DNA of 64,000 nucleotides from Amylibacter marinus. Its GTDB lineage: Bacteria > Pseudomonadota > Alphaproteobacteria > Rhodobacterales > Rhodobacteraceae. The DNA is taken from NCBI RefSeq assembly GCF_030160015.1, contig NZ_BSNN01000004.1, positions 248,001 to 312,000 on the forward strand. The letters run 5' to 3'. Below, piece after piece: positions 54,864-64,000 of the stretch (within the stretch, counting starts at the first letter, position 1; every line of letters starts with the position of its first letter). Below the pieces are notes generated by a model. The model had not been told where the DNA came from and did not search any database. It worked only from the letters and a program-made list of their open reading frames with translations. Position numbers and translations under genes: made by a program.

Positions 54864-56237
54864 TTGGCAGACCCAGACAGCCCCACGTCGATCCAACCCT
54901 TAGAAGAGGCCGAGCGCACCCCGATCCCGCACCCAGCCGAAGGTGCCGATGCGGTGGTGGAACAGGCCGGCCTGTTGGCAGATATGGTCGCAGATTTCCT
55001 AACGCGGCTACAGCAACCTTGGACGCTCTATCAGATGGGCATCATTCTGGGGCTGATTTTTGCGGCCTATTGCCTAAAGGTTGTCTTTCGTCCGCGCATT
55101 CGCACCAGCCTTGCACAGGGGGGGCATTCCAAAACCACCCTGCGCTTTGCCTCTATCTTGGTGGCGCGGCTGGATCTGATTTTTTTCTCGGCGCTTGCAT
55201 GGTCCACTTATGCGATTATGCAATCCATAACATGGCCCTCACGTAGCTATTTTATCTATATCGTGGCCTCCATTGCGCTGGCATGGTTGGCGATTGCAAT
55301 TCTATCGCGGCTGATTTCCAATAACACAGTGCGGGTAATGATCCGCACCTTTGGCTGGGCCTATGCCGCCCTGCGCATCACCGGCCTATGGGAAAATACC
55401 AGCGCGCTACTAGAAAGTCTTGCGATCGAGACCGAGGGCTTTCGCCTATCGGTGCTCATGGTTTTGACGGCATTGTTCGCACTGGCCATTCTGTTTGTCA
55501 TGGCCAATTTCCTAACCAAATCCACCCATGCGCGTTTGAATGCCGCCAGCGATATTTCCCCATCGATCAAGGTATTGATGCAGAAAATCGCCCAGATCGG
55601 CTTTTATGGTGTGGCGCTGTTGATCGGGTTGAAAACCGTTGGGTTTGATCTGTCGAATTTTGCATTGCTTACGGGGGCCATAGGCCTTGGCCTTGGCTTT
55701 GGTTTGCAGAAAATTGTTTCAAATTTGGTCTCTGGGGTGATTATCCTGTTGGACAAATCGATCAAGCCAGGGGATGTGATATCGCTGGGCAATACCTTTG
55801 GATGGATCACATCATTGGGCGCACGTTATGCATCGATCACCACGCGTGATGGGCGCGAATACTTGGTGCCCAACGAGGATTTCATCACCAACCAAGTGGT
55901 CAACTGGACTCACTCTTCGGACTTTGTGCGCTTGGATATCTTGTTTGGGGTGTCCTACGACAGCGACCCACATTTCGTGAAACGCATCGCCTCCGAGGCG
56001 CCCAAATCCGTGGGCCGCGTGGTATCGACCCCCGCACCCGTGTGTCACATTATTAATTTCGGCGACAGCTCGATTGATTTCAAACTGCGGTTTTGGATCA
56101 AAGACCCGACCAGCGGCCTGACCAATATCCGTGGCAATGTTTATCTGGCCCTATGGGATGCACTGAAGGAAAATGATATCCAGATCCCCTACCCCCGCCG
56201 CGATGTGCATATCCACACCGAACTACCCGAGGATTAG
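54864..56237 (+). CDS. Mechanosensitive ion channel, MscS family (second copy)
   Basis: 457 aa. An acidic, Pro-rich N-terminus precedes about five membrane helices. The pore helix GAIGLGLGFGLQKIVSNLVSGVIILLD, then PGDVISLGNTFGWI and VPNEDFITNQVVNW, are MscS. The C-terminus ends NDIQIPYPRRDVHIH. The start is TTG 54864 with AGGAG seven bases upstream; no in-frame ATG is nearby. Same architecture as the gene at 13487. TTAG at the end is shared with the convergent asparaginase stop. Confidence 0.9.
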   Translation: MADPDSPTSIQPLEEAERTPIPHPAEGADAVVEQAGLLADMVADFLTRLQQPWTLYQMGIILGLIFAAYCLKVVFRPRIRTSLAQGGHSKTTLRFASILVARLDLIFFSALAWSTYAIMQSITWPSRSYFIYIVASIALAWLAIAILSRLISNNTVRVMIRTFGWAYAALRITGLWENTSALLESLAIETEGFRLSVLMVLTALFALAILFVMANFLTKSTHARLNAASDISPSIKVLMQKIAQIGFYGVALLIGLKTVGFDLSNFALLTGAIGLGLGFGLQKIVSNLVSGVIILLDKSIKPGDVISLGNTFGWITSLGARYASITTRDGREYLVPNEDFITNQVVNWTHSSDFVRLDILFGVSYDSDPHFVKRIASEAPKSVGRVVSTPAPVCHIINFGDSSIDFKLRFWIKDPTSGLTNIRGNVYLALWDALKENDIQIPYPRRDVHIHTELPED

Positions 56238-57208
56238 GCCAATAGTGCAGGGGCGGCACACACAACGCCTGTACGGATTTTGCGTCGGTTCAGCTGATCT
56301 ACATTCAGCCGCTTTTGAATCAGCGGGTGATCAAGCTCGGCCACCCCCATGCGTACCAGCAATGCGGCAATGGCGGCCTCGGCGCCGCGCATGGCCCCAT
56401 CATCTACCTTCAGCGCAATGCCGATACCCTGATCTAGCAGGATGGCCGTGAACACGCCCTCAGCGCCGGTTTTCACCACTGCGCGCCCCTCGCAGGCTTG
56501 CATCAGTTCAGAACAGGCCCGCCCCTCGCCCGCCACCAGTAACGGATGGCGCGCCATGGCATCTGCCAAAACCCGCCCATCGGCATCGCCACCAATGCGC
56601 GCCATGGCCCCAGCAAGCCCACCTAGGCTGGTGGCAAAATTCGGGGCGGAACAGCCATCAATCGCCCAGCCTGCCGATTTCTCATCGCAAAACTCTTCGA
56701 ATGCCTCCAGCGCCGCCTGTTGTACGGGGTGATCCATTTCCGTGTATTCCGCATCGCCCCCCATATGGGCATTCAACGTCAGGAACCCAGCATGTTTGCC
56801 CGAACAATTGTTATGGATTTGGCACGGCTTCTGGCCGGCCTTTACCAAGGCATTGGCGGTGGAAAAATCACTGGGGCGTTGGGGGCCACAACGTAAATCA
56901 TCGCGCCCCAGATCCAATGCGCCCAACCAATTGACTACCAGATCCGTATGCATCTGTGCCCCCTGATGCGACGAACACGCCAAGGCCAGCTGTTCCTGTG
57001 ACAGACGAAATTTCTGGGCCGCACCTGAGCGCATCAGCGGCATCGCCTGTAGAATTTTGCAAGAAGAGCGCGGTAGGATCACCTGATCTGGATTGCCCCA
57101 CGCACCCTTGATATCACCCTGTGCATCCACGATCACCGCATGCCCATTATGGGTGCATTCCAAAAAATCACCGCGCCATACCTGCGCCAGCTGTACCGAA
57201 TTTTCCAT
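56234..57208 (-). CDS. Type II L-asparaginase of the Rhizobium etli class (COG4448)
   Basis: 324 aa. AQVWRGDFLECTHNGHAVIVD, LPRSSCKILQAMPLM, ALACSSHQG, IHNNCSGKHAGFL and DGCSAPNFATSLGGLA are the signature blocks of this family, unrelated to the E. coli enzymes. It hydrolyses Asn to Asp and ammonia. No signal peptide. Divergent from ialB. Confidence 0.9.
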   Translation of the reverse strand: MENSVQLAQVWRGDFLECTHNGHAVIVDAQGDIKGAWGNPDQVILPRSSCKILQAMPLMRSGAAQKFRLSQEQLALACSSHQGAQMHTDLVVNWLGALDLGRDDLRCGPQRPSDFSTANALVKAGQKPCQIHNNCSGKHAGFLTLNAHMGGDAEYTEMDHPVQQAALEAFEEFCDEKSAGWAIDGCSAPNFATSLGGLAGAMARIGGDADGRVLADAMARHPLLVAGEGRACSELMQACEGRAVVKTGAEGVFTAILLDQGIGIALKVDDGAMRGAEAAIAALLVRMGVAELDHPLIQKRLNVDQLNRRKIRTGVVCAAPALLA

Positions 57209-57274
57209 GCCATGTTCCCATTGTTGCGATTTTCAGCCGATAGCGGACTAGGGGCTAGAAACAAGGCTTAACTG

Positions 57275-57283
57275 TGATATAAT
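57275..57283 (+). promoter_or_regulatory. Extended -10 promoter of ialB
   Basis: TGaTATAAT, an extended -10 with consensus TATAAT (57278-57283), and no clear -35, lies about 70 bases before the ialB start. Confidence 0.5.
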
Positions 57284-57351
57284 AATGCTGTCAATGCGCA
57301 CCAAGGCGAAAAGCCACGCGCCACTAATACAAAACGGAACAGGCAAGGCAT

Positions 57352-57867
57352 ATGAAATCCCTTCTGAAATCAGGTATCATTTTAACGATTGCTACAGCGG
57401 CACTGCCCGTTATGGCAGAAGAGCGTGTAAATGCCTTTCAAGACTGGGCCGTATACGAGGAAAGTAACCCCAAAACCTGTTGGATTTCGTCTAGCCCTCA
57501 AAAGACCGAAAATTCCCGAGATGGCAAACCACGCACCGTGACGCGCGGTGAGATTGTGCTATCGGTTTCATATCAGGCTGATAAATCAATCGTTGGCGAG
57601 GTTTCATTCGCGGGGGGCTACCCCTTTGATCCTGATCGCTATGTGAAAATGACCATTGGCACGCAATCCTTTGACCTGCGCCCTGTTGGCGAAACCGCAT
57701 GGCCCGAAAACCCCAGCGTTGACCAAACCGTGCGCGTTGCAATGACCAAGGGCGCCACCGCCGTTCTAACCGCACGCAGCACGCGCAACACAGACACCAA
57801 GGATACCTTCTCGCTCAAGGGTTTCACAGCCGCGCTAAATGACGCCAAACAGCGCTGTGGTATCTAA
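57352..57867 (+). CDS. Invasion-associated locus B (IalB) family periplasmic protein
   Basis: 171 aa. Signal peptide ending AALPVMA-EER, then NAFQDWAVYEESNPKTCWISSSP, GEIVLSVSYQ, VSFAGGYPFDP and a terminal Cys (KQRCGI). Two cysteines probably pair. The family is widespread in alphaproteobacteria and not confined to pathogens; role unknown, probably envelope stress. Followed by rlmN, a common order in this group. Confidence 0.88.
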   Translation: MKSLLKSGIILTIATAALPVMAEERVNAFQDWAVYEESNPKTCWISSSPQKTENSRDGKPRTVTRGEIVLSVSYQADKSIVGEVSFAGGYPFDPDRYVKMTIGTQSFDLRPVGETAWPENPSVDQTVRVAMTKGATAVLTARSTRNTDTKDTFSLKGFTAALNDAKQRCGI

Positions 57868-58002
57868 TAAACCACATGTTCACCAATTTATGATCAGCTT
57901 GGGCTGTGCAAATTTGGAAAACATGCTAAAAGATACCACTTCTTATCTGTGAAGAAGTGCTCTAATAGTCTGCCAAAAATGCCTCTGGGCCAAGGATCGA
58001 CT

Positions 58003-59175
58003 ATGTCTAAACCACCAATTACACCTGATACGCTGACTGTTCCGCGCAAGGCCAGCGATCTGCCGGCCCTGCCCAATCTGATCGGCCTACAGCGGCCCGC
58101 CTTGATGGAGGCATTGGGCGCCATTGGCACACCTGAGAAGCAGATCAAAATGCGCACCGCCCAAGTGTGGCAATGGCTGTATGTAAAAGGTGCAAAGACG
58201 TTTGATGAAATGACAAACCTGTCCAAGGATTTCCGTGCGGCCTTGGCCGAGCATTTCTCGCTGTCGCGCCCAGAAATTGTAACCCGCCAAATTTCCAATG
58301 ACGGTACCCGCAAATACCTGTTGCGCATTGCTGGCGGCCACGAGGTAGAGGCGGTCTATATTCCCGAAACCGATCGCGGAACGCTGTGCATTTCTTCTCA
58401 GGTGGGCTGTACGCTAACCTGCACGTTCTGTCATACGGGCACACAGAAATTGGTGCGCAATCTAACTGCTGCCGAAATTATAGGCCAAGTATTGGTTGCA
58501 CGCGATGACCTAGGTGAATGGGATAAACCAGCGGGCGACAAGCGCCTGTTGTCCAATATCGTGTTGATGGGCATGGGCGAGCCTTTGTACAATACGGACA
58601 ATGTACGCGATGCCATGTTGATCGCTATGGATAACGAAGGCATTGCGCTATCACGTCGCCGCATCACACTCTCTACTTCGGGTGTTGTGCCAGATATAGT
58701 TCGCGCAGGTGCCGAAATCGGCTGTATGCTGGCGATATCGTTTCACGCCACTACGGATGATGTGCGCGATGTTTTGGTACCAATCAACCGCAAGCATAAA
58801 ATAGAAGAGCTGTTAGAGGCCTGCCGTAATTATCCGCGCCTATCGAATGCCGAGCGCATCACATTTGAATATGTGATGCTAAAGGATGTGAACGACAGCG
58901 ACGAAGATGCACGCCGCCTTGTACGCCTGATTGCGGGCATCCCTGCCAAGATTAACCTTATACCGTTTAATCCTTGGCCGGGATCACCCTACGAGCGCTC
59001 TGATTGGGAACGCATTGAATCTTTTGCAGATATTGTGAACAAAGCTGGCTATGCCAGCCCCGTACGCACACCGCGCGGTGAAGACATTATGGCCGCCTGT
59101 GGACAATTAAAGAGCGCGACAGAACGCGCCAGAAAATCCGCCAAGCAAATGGCGGCAGAGGTAGAGGGACAGTAA
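58003..59175 (+). CDS. rlmN: Dual-specificity 23S rRNA/tRNA adenine-C2 methyltransferase
   Basis: 390 aa radical-SAM enzyme that makes m2A2503 in 23S rRNA and m2A37 in tRNA. The cluster motif C136-x3-C140-x2-C143 ([14 protein letters not shown]) and the C-terminal catalytic cysteine in [11 protein letters not shown] are present. ATG 58003 is preferred; a GTG 54 bases upstream lies outside the usual length. The L,D-transpeptidase gene begins 2 bases after the stop. Confidence 0.95.
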   Translation: MSKPPITPDTLTVPRKASDLPALPNLIGLQRPALMEALGAIGTPEKQIKMRTAQVWQWLYVKGAKTFDEMTNLSKDFRAALAEHFSLSRPEIVTRQISNDGTRKYLLRIAGGHEVEAVYIPETDRGTLCISSQVGCTLTCTFCHTGTQKLVRNLTAAEIIGQVLVARDDLGEWDKPAGDKRLLSNIVLMGMGEPLYNTDNVRDAMLIAMDNEGIALSRRRITLSTSGVVPDIVRAGAEIGCMLAISFHATTDDVRDVLVPINRKHKIEELLEACRNYPRLSNAERITFEYVMLKDVNDSDEDARRLVRLIAGIPAKINLIPFNPWPGSPYERSDWERIESFADIVNKAGYASPVRTPRGEDIMAACGQLKSATERARKSAKQMAAEVEGQ

Positions 59176-59177
59176 AT

Positions 59178-59687
59178 ATGCGGATCATTTGGGCGCTGGT
59201 AACTGCGCTATTGGTACTGGGTGGCCCCGTCGCCGCCGAGCGTGGGATAATCAAACGCGTGCCCGCCTATCATGGGCCAGAAATCACCCAAGTTACGGTG
59301 ATCAAAAGCAAGCGGCGCATGTATATGTTGGCAGGATCAAAGGTAATCAAAACCTTTAAAATTGATTTGGGATTCACCCCTCGGGGGCACAAGGGACAAT
59401 ACGGCGATGGCCGCACCCCAGAGGGTGTTTATTTAATTGATCGCGTCAATACCAACAGCCGCTATTTCCTAAGTCTTGGAATTTCATACCCCAACGCCAA
59501 TGACCGTGCCAAGGCGCGTGCGGCTGGCGTTGATCCGGGGGGGGATATTTTCATCCATGGTGGCCCACGCTACAAGGGCGAGAAGGGCCGCGATTGGACC
59601 GCGGGCTGTATTGCTGTATCTGATCGTGATATGGGTTGGGTCTATTCAATGGTAAAGGTCGGCACGCCGATTTACATCAAACCATAG
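59178..59687 (+). CDS. L,D-transpeptidase (YkuD), secreted
   Basis: 169 aa. Signal peptide ending PVAA-ERG. The YkuD domain has FIHGGPRYKG (His127) and TAGCIAVSD (Cys144). A G8 run (about 59537) encodes part of DPGGDIF. Likely forms or edits DAP-DAP cross-links or anchors proteins to the wall. The TAG abuts the stop of the convergent CAP-domain gene. Confidence 0.9.
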   Translation: MRIIWALVTALLVLGGPVAAERGIIKRVPAYHGPEITQVTVIKSKRRMYMLAGSKVIKTFKIDLGFTPRGHKGQYGDGRTPEGVYLIDRVNTNSRYFLSLGISYPNANDRAKARAAGVDPGGDIFIHGGPRYKGEKGRDWTAGCIAVSDRDMGWVYSMVKVGTPIYIKP

Positions 59688-60206
59688 CTATTGGGTTAGC
59701 GCGGCTGTGCCAAACACCTGTACCCACCAAATTTTACCGCTTTTCTCTTGGTGCCAGCCGATGCCCATGGCATTTGCCTGTCCGTCTAGAATCACCGCAC
59801 GCGACAGCGGCTCTTTCATCCAAACATCCAGCGTTGTGAAATCATCTTCAAAGGTTTCTGATATGTTTTCACCCTCGAATACCCCCGCAAAGCCAGCATT
59901 TGCTGCGCGGTCATAGGGTGATGATCCATCAGATCCAAAATGCCATGGCCGATTCTGCCGCGCCATATCCGCCGCATGCCCACGCGCCGCCGCATTCAAG
60001 GCCGCATCCAGTACCACCTGCGTCTGCCCATTGGCCTGACGCACCGCATTCACTGCATCCAAGTGGCGGAACTCGATCTTGCTTTGCTTGTATTTTGATA
60101 GGCGAACAACAACCGTACCATCGCCTGGGCGTCCGCCATTTTGGGTGGTAGTCTCACAAGCCACCAAGGCAAATAACGCCGCCCCACATAACAATGCTTT
60201 TACCAT
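59688..60206 (-). CDS. CAP-domain (SCP/PR1) lipoprotein
   Basis: 172 aa. Lipobox LVAC (Cys17) after MVKALLCGAALFA. The CAP fold has VNAVRQANGQTQVVLDAALNAAARGHAADMARQN (His near 90), PYDRAANAGFAGVFEGENI and VWMKEPLSRAVILDGQANAMGIGWH. Start ATG 60206 follows AGGAA; TTG 60212 is in frame. CAP proteins bind lipids or cut peptides in some cases; unknown here. Confidence 0.88.
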   Translation of the reverse strand: MVKALLCGAALFALVACETTTQNGGRPGDGTVVVRLSKYKQSKIEFRHLDAVNAVRQANGQTQVVLDAALNAAARGHAADMARQNRPWHFGSDGSSPYDRAANAGFAGVFEGENISETFEDDFTTLDVWMKEPLSRAVILDGQANAMGIGWHQEKSGKIWWVQVFGTAALTQ

Positions 60207-60376
60207 CTTCAATTCCTATTCCGCAGCACAAACCTAGTTGCAACTGTTTTTGAAAACTATTCATTTTCGCTATTTTGTAAATTAGATATTGGATTATAAA
60301 CTATAATTGAATTGAATTTGGCATCAAAGTGCCGATATTGACAGGTATTGGCGTAAATTAAACACAGGCGGGTATT

Positions 60377-61009
60377 ATGACCACTAAGATGACACGACGT
60401 CGGTTCGCTGTAACCGCAGGCTCTGCAATGGCGCTGGGATCACCCAGCCTTGCGGAGTGGAATCCAGATCTGGATAATCCCGATCTAGGGTTTGACACCC
60501 CACAGGACACCAACCAACGCCTGAATGACGAAGAAGGCCGCGTTAAACGCAATACATCGGCATTTATTGGTCGTACCGGTTGGAGCAACTATTTCTCGGA
60601 TCTTAAAAATGGCGCAATACTGGTCGATATCGACAGCCGCGCCCTGTACTATTGGTCAGAAGACGAAAGCATCTACAAGCTGTATCCCGTTGCTGTGCCC
60701 ACCACCGAGGAACTAACCCGCAAGGGCCGCACCGTAGTCACCCGCAAACGCGTAGGCCCCGATTGGCGCCCAACACCAAATATGCTGAAGCGCAATCCAG
60801 ACTGGCCGAAATATATCCCACCCGGCCCCGGAAATCCTCTGGGATCACATGCGCTGTATCTATCTTGGACATATTATCGCATTCACGGCACCCACGATAA
60901 TCGCAAAATAGGGCGGCGCTCTTCGAACGGGTGCATCGGGCTATATAATGCGCAAATTGCGGAACTGTTTGATTTTGCCAAGGTCGGCACACAGGTTCTA
61001 TTTATCTAA
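60377..61009 (+). CDS. L,D-transpeptidase (YkuD) with Tat signal
   Basis: 210 aa. A Tat signal (MTRRRFAVTAGSAMALGSPS) differs from the Sec-type paralogue at 59178. Catalytic His170 in RIHGTHD and Cys186 in SSNGCIGLYN match the ErfK/YbiS group. Upstream is an AT-rich stretch with TTGACA (60338-60343). A terminator for this gene lies inside the end of the convergent gene. Confidence 0.92.
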   Translation: MTTKMTRRRFAVTAGSAMALGSPSLAEWNPDLDNPDLGFDTPQDTNQRLNDEEGRVKRNTSAFIGRTGWSNYFSDLKNGAILVDIDSRALYYWSEDESIYKLYPVAVPTTEELTRKGRTVVTRKRVGPDWRPTPNMLKRNPDWPKYIPPGPGNPLGSHALYLSWTYYRIHGTHDNRKIGRRSSNGCIGLYNAQIAELFDFAKVGTQVLFI

Positions 61010-61026
61010 AATAGAGACCCACCCAA

Positions 61027-61878
61027 CTATTCACCAGCATTTAACAGGGCTTTTAGCCCTGTTTTGTAGTCTGGGTACAACAGCGTAACCCCCAGCTCCG
61101 ACTTGATGCGATCATTGCTTACAGATTTGCTCTCGGCATAAAAACTGCGCGCCATAGGCGTCATTTCTGCGGTTTCAAAATCCTCGGCCACTGGCATATC
61201 CACCCCAAGCAACTGCGCCGCATAACCCAAAACATCCTGTGGCGGCGCGGGATTATCATCACATACATTATACACCGCCCCGGCATTGGGATTCGCGATA
61301 GATGCGGCCAGAACCTGCGCGATATCTTCGACATGAATGCGGCTGAACAGCTGATTCTTTTTGATGATACGCCGCGCCGTCCCCGCGCGCACCTTTGCGA
61401 ATGGGCCACGACCAGGCCCATAAATACCCGCCAGTCGAAAAATGTGTAGCGGCAGGCCCAATTGCGCCCACGCCGCCTCGGCGTCTCGTCGATAGACCCC
61501 GCGCGTGGTGCTGGGGGACAGGGGGGTTTCTTCGCTGACCCAACCGCCCTTGTGATCGCCATAGACACCCGTAGTAGAGAGATAGCCCACCCAGCTAAGC
61601 GTCGGCGCAGCGGCGCGCAATTCTGCCCCATAAGCATTGAGCACAGGATCACCATCCCCATTGGGTGCGACAGAAGACAAAATGCAATCCGCCTGTGAAA
61701 TCGCAGAAGACAAATCCGCACTGGGCCAAACCAAAGGCTCGATACCACTATCGCGTAGCGCCTGAACACCCGTCGCATCGCGTGTGGTGCCAATAATGCG
61801 CCATCCCAGCGGCAAAAGGATACGCGCAAACGCCTGTGCGCTATAACCATGTCCGATGCTCAGAAGTGTCTTGGTCAT
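61027..61878 (-). CDS. NAD-dependent epimerase/SDR-type protein (YeeZ-like)
   Basis: 283 aa extended-SDR Rossmann fold. The N-terminal [21 protein letters not shown] replaces the usual GxxGxx[19 protein letters not shown] has the Tyr-containing active region, [14 protein letters not shown] and [12 protein letters not shown] are family blocks. Activity unknown. It overlaps queG by four bases, so it is co-translated. Confidence 0.86.
   Translation of the reverse strand: MTKTLLSIGHGYSAQAFARILLPLGWRIIGTTRDATGVQALRDSGIEPLVWPSADLSSAISQADCILSSVAPNGDGDPVLNAYGAELRAAAPTLSWVGYLSTTGVYGDHKGGWVSEETPLSPSTTRGVYRRDAEAAWAQLGLPLHIFRLAGIYGPGRGPFAKVRAGTARRIIKKNQLFSRIHVEDIAQVLAASIANPNAGAVYNVCDDNPAPPQDVLGYAAQLLGVDMPVAEDFETAEMTPMARSFYAESKSVSNDRIKSELGVTLLYPDYKTGLKALLNAGE
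61043..61065 (+). terminator. Terminator of the Tat L,D-transpeptidase gene, inside the convergent gene
   Basis: AACAGGGC and GCCCTGTT form a perfect 8-bp stem with loop TTTTA and a TTTT end on the rightward strand. It is 33 bases past the rightward stop and within the last codons of the leftward SDR gene. Confidence 0.7.
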
Positions 61879-62927
61879 TGGTGTTTTCCTAGCTGTTCAA
61901 TCGCCCATATGGCACCATCACGCACCACCGGATCAGCATCGGCAGCCAGTTGATGCGCTGTGGGCAGCAAGTCCAAATTCCCAGAATTTCCAATGGCATA
62001 GGTGACGTTACGCATAAATCTGTTGCGGCCAATACGCTTGATCGGGTTCTTGCTGAATTTCTGACGAAAGCTGGCATCATCTAGCTGTGCCAGCTCTGCC
62101 AGTTTCGGGGCGCGCAGGCCATCGCGGGTGTGATAACCTATCTCTTGCGCAGTTTGCGCGAATTTATTCCACGGGCAGGCCGCCAAACAATCGTCGCAAC
62201 CATAAATCCGATTGCCCATTTTTGCGCGCAGATCAGGCGCAACAGGCCCGTCGTATTCAATGGTTAGATAGGATATGCATTTGCGCGCATCTAATTGATA
62301 AGGTGCGATAAACGCATCTGTGGGGCAGGCATCCAAACAAGCACGGCAATTGCCACAATGATCATCTTCGGCCCCATCGGCAGGCAAATCCAATGTGGTA
62401 AAAATAGATCCCAGAAAAAACCAACTGCCCAGCTGACGCGAAACCACATTGGTATGTTTCCCCTGCCATCCCAGCCCTGCGGCCTGAGCCAACGGTTTTT
62501 CCATCACAGGGGCAGTATCGACAAAAACCTTGATTTCGGCCCCACCAGCGGCATCGATCAACCAGCGGCCAAGGCGTTTTAGTCGCTTTTTCACCAAATC
62601 GTGGTAATCTTTGTTCTGGGCGTAGACAGAAATTGTCGCCCGGTCATCCAGCGCAAGATCCTGCATCGGATCGTAATCTGGGCCATAGTTTTCCGCCAGC
62701 ATGATCACCGATTTGGCCTCTGGCCACAGCGCAGACGCATCACCGCGCCAATGCATGCGCTGTTCCATCCATTGCATCTGTCCATGCAGCCCTGCATCCA
62801 CAAATGTTTGCAATTTTTGCATTGTACCGGGTGCGGCATCTGGGCTGCAAATCGCGGTGGCGCTAAATCCCTCTAGCTGGGCGCGCTGTATCAGCGCCTG
62901 TTTCAGATCTGTGCCAGACAGTGCCAT
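61875..62927 (-). CDS. queG: Epoxyqueuosine reductase
   Basis: 350 aa cobalamin-dependent enzyme, last step of queuosine in tRNA. Two ferredoxin-type clusters: [16 protein letters not shown] and [29 protein letters not shown] and the C-terminal HEAT-like helices ([15 protein letters not shown]) fit. The ATG shares one base with the stop of the GST gene (TAATG); a longer frame to 63029 is not supported. Confidence 0.94.
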   Translation of the reverse strand: MALSGTDLKQALIQRAQLEGFSATAICSPDAAPGTMQKLQTFVDAGLHGQMQWMEQRMHWRGDASALWPEAKSVIMLAENYGPDYDPMQDLALDDRATISVYAQNKDYHDLVKKRLKRLGRWLIDAAGGAEIKVFVDTAPVMEKPLAQAAGLGWQGKHTNVVSRQLGSWFFLGSIFTTLDLPADGAEDDHCGNCRACLDACPTDAFIAPYQLDARKCISYLTIEYDGPVAPDLRAKMGNRIYGCDDCLAACPWNKFAQTAQEIGYHTRDGLRAPKLAELAQLDDASFRQKFSKNPIKRIGRNRFMRNVTYAIGNSGNLDLLPTAHQLAADADPVVRDGAIWAIEQLGKHQ

Positions 62928-63592
62928 TAAAAATCTAGGTTGGCATAATGCGTCGGTTGTGGAAATCCGGGCAATTGATCGGCCAGCAGAGAACGGAACG
63001 CAGGGCGCGATTTGATCTTGGCATACCAATCCTTAACCACATCATGGCGGTTCCAATCCACATCAGAAATATAATCGATGCAGGATAACTGCGCCGCAGC
63101 AGAAAAATCCGCCAAGGTCATTTGATCCCCCGCCAACCAGCGGCGATGATCCAACAGCTGTGCCATATAGTCCAGATGAAATTTGATACGCCGCGCGCCT
63201 TCCTTGACGTTCTTACTTTCTGGGTAACCAGCGCCTGTAACCTTCTTCATCACCCGTTCCCCCAGCAGGTTTTTGGTCACCTCGTGATAAAAGGCATCAT
63301 CAAACCAATTTACCAAGCGGCGCACCTCGGCACGATCCTCGGGTGTGCGCGGCATTAGGGGGGGTTGAGGGGTGCGCTCTTCTAGGTATTCACAGATCGC
63401 GTTAGATTCGGAAAAAACCCGCCCGTCATATTTCATCACTGGCACCCGCCCACAGGGGTTCAGACGCAAAAACTCGGTGCTGGGATCCCAATAGCGCTCT
63501 TCGATCAGCTCTACATCAATCTTTTTCTCGGCCAAAACCAAGCGTACTTTGCGCGAAAATGGAGAGAGCGGATAGTGATAGAGTCTGTGCAT
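62927..63592 (-). CDS. Glutathione S-transferase family protein
   Basis: 221 aa. The thioredoxin-like domain [23 protein letters not shown], then [28 protein letters not shown], and the helical C-domain with [25 protein letters not shown] 63592 is preferred to TTG 63604. It couples translationally to queG. Substrate unknown; distinct from the GST at 15936. Confidence 0.9.
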   Translation of the reverse strand: MHRLYHYPLSPFSRKVRLVLAEKKIDVELIEERYWDPSTEFLRLNPCGRVPVMKYDGRVFSESNAICEYLEERTPQPPLMPRTPEDRAEVRRLVNWFDDAFYHEVTKNLLGERVMKKVTGAGYPESKNVKEGARRIKFHLDYMAQLLDHRRWLAGDQMTLADFSAAAQLSCIDYISDVDWNRHDVVKDWYAKIKSRPAFRSLLADQLPGFPQPTHYANLDF

Positions 63593-63651
63593 ACCGGTGA
63601 GCAATCATTTTTCTAAGAGTTGATTACCAATGCCAAGAAAAAGCAGAGAAT

Positions 63652-64000
63652 TCAACCACTCTCGAAACATTCAGCGCGCCCATCGGCGGCAATTGTTGCA
63701 GCCCCTGATCGAATTGCACCTGTGCGTTTGCGCACATAGGTGCTTGGGGCGCTGGCTGATCGGGCCTTTGGGTTTGGGAGAATCGCCGCCAAACGCGCCG
63801 CCTGAAGTGGTGTAAGGCGATCCGCATCAACGCCGAAATAATGCTGGGCCGCGGCACCCACCCCAAACACACCTTCGTCAAATTCTGCGATATTTAGGTA
63901 GACCTCCAGAATGCGGCGCTTGGTCCAAAGCGTTTCGATCAGTACGGTGAACCCCGCCTCTAAACCCTTGCGTAGATAGCTGCGCTGATGCCACAGAAAC
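63652..64000 (-). CDS. mtgA: Monofunctional peptidoglycan glycosyltransferase, C-terminal part
   Basis: Partial: the 5' part lies beyond base 64000. The visible residues include [20 protein letters not shown], then [48 protein letters not shown], which are the last motifs of family 51 glycosyltransferases. No transpeptidase domain follows before the TAG, so it is MtgA rather than a class A PBP. Confidence 0.9.
   Translation of the reverse strand, partial: FLWHQRSYLRKGLEAGFTVLIETLWTKRRILEVYLNIAEFDEGVFGVGAAAQHYFGVDADRLTPLQAARLAAILPNPKARSASAPSTYVRKRTGAIRSGAATIAADGRAECFESG

Noticed and set aside
54662-55246. 194-codon plus-strand frame over the leu leader and mscS start
   Set aside because: It overlaps the MscS gene in another frame. 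MscS motifs and the AGGAG-TTG start support the other frame.
60338-60365. Consensus -35 TTGACA before the Tat L,D-transpeptidase
   Set aside because: The hexamer is perfect but no good -10 occurs at 16-18 bases (only TAAACA at 15), so I did not list it as a promoter.
63652-63870. Short stand-alone 72-residue gene
   Set aside because: The frame continues upstream to the window edge with family-51 glycosyltransferase motifs, so this is the tail of mtgA and not a small gene.
1-64000. Mobile elements, CRISPR arrays, toxin-antitoxin or phage-defence systems
   Set aside because: No transposase, integrase, regular short repeats, or recognisable defence domains. All gene neighbours look like core chromosome.

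Overview
The window looks like chromosomal DNA of a marine-type alphaproteobacterium of the Rhodobacterales (Roseobacter/Rhodobacteraceae group). The basis is gene order and family content rather than any database match: petP-petR next to ilvE, xseB-ispA-dxs, rsfS-rlmH-gpmI-envC-ctpA-rppH, leuS-lptE-holA, a DUF3576 lipoprotein, ftsK-lolA, leuC/leuD/leuB interleaved with small unknown genes, ialB-rlmN, and mtgA-GST-queG. Base composition is moderate for this group and fairly even. I see no insertion sequence, prophage, CRISPR array, rRNA or tRNA. Coding density is very high, and no stretch over 300 bases lacks a gene.

Layout. 0-6.6 kb: an rRNA methyltransferase gene runs into a leftward six-gene run, petP-petR-HDAC-xseB-ispA-dxs. 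6.7-16 kb: rightward ilvE, rsfS-rlmH, an SCP2 protein, gpmI-envC-ctpA-rppH, a small-conductance mechanosensitive channel and a flavoprotein. 16-21 kb: leftward GST, leuS-lptE-holA and DUF3576. 21.3-25.4 kb: a major porin with highly-expressed-gene codon use, yggS, an L,D-transpeptidase with ribA, and an orphan response regulator. 25.5-36.8 kb: xthA, an unknown membrane-anchored protein, a thioredoxin co-chaperone, a Lon-N protein, a Trm112-like protein, a UbiH-type hydroxylase, an amidase, an aminotransferase, ftsK and lolA. 36.8-50 kb: peptidoglycan and transport genes, hspQ, a gamma-glutamyltransferase, a NlpC/P60 and M17 peptidase pair, carbonic anhydrase, a cytochrome c', a DUF4139 protein, asd, and a glycan pair (GT92-like plus KpsS-like). 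50-54.6 kb: leucine biosynthesis. 54.8-64 kb: a second MscS channel, asparaginase, ialB, rlmN, two L,D-transpeptidases, a CAP protein, an epimerase, queG, GST and truncated mtgA.

Themes. Envelope maintenance dominates: three YkuD L,D-transpeptidases, a degenerate LytM/EnvC factor, CtpA, NlpC/P60, a lytic transglycosylase, MtgA, LptE, LolA, porin and two MscS channels. Isoprenoid precursor synthesis (dxs, ispA) is physically coupled to the PetP/PetR regulators. The most unusual non-coding signals are interleaved inverted repeats with a 28-codon ORF upstream of leuC, a 19-bp dyad between ribA and the response regulator, repeated TGCCA motifs upstream of the porin, and convergent gene ends that share or abut stop codons. 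I did not find a clearly new multi-gene system; most of the window is core genome.
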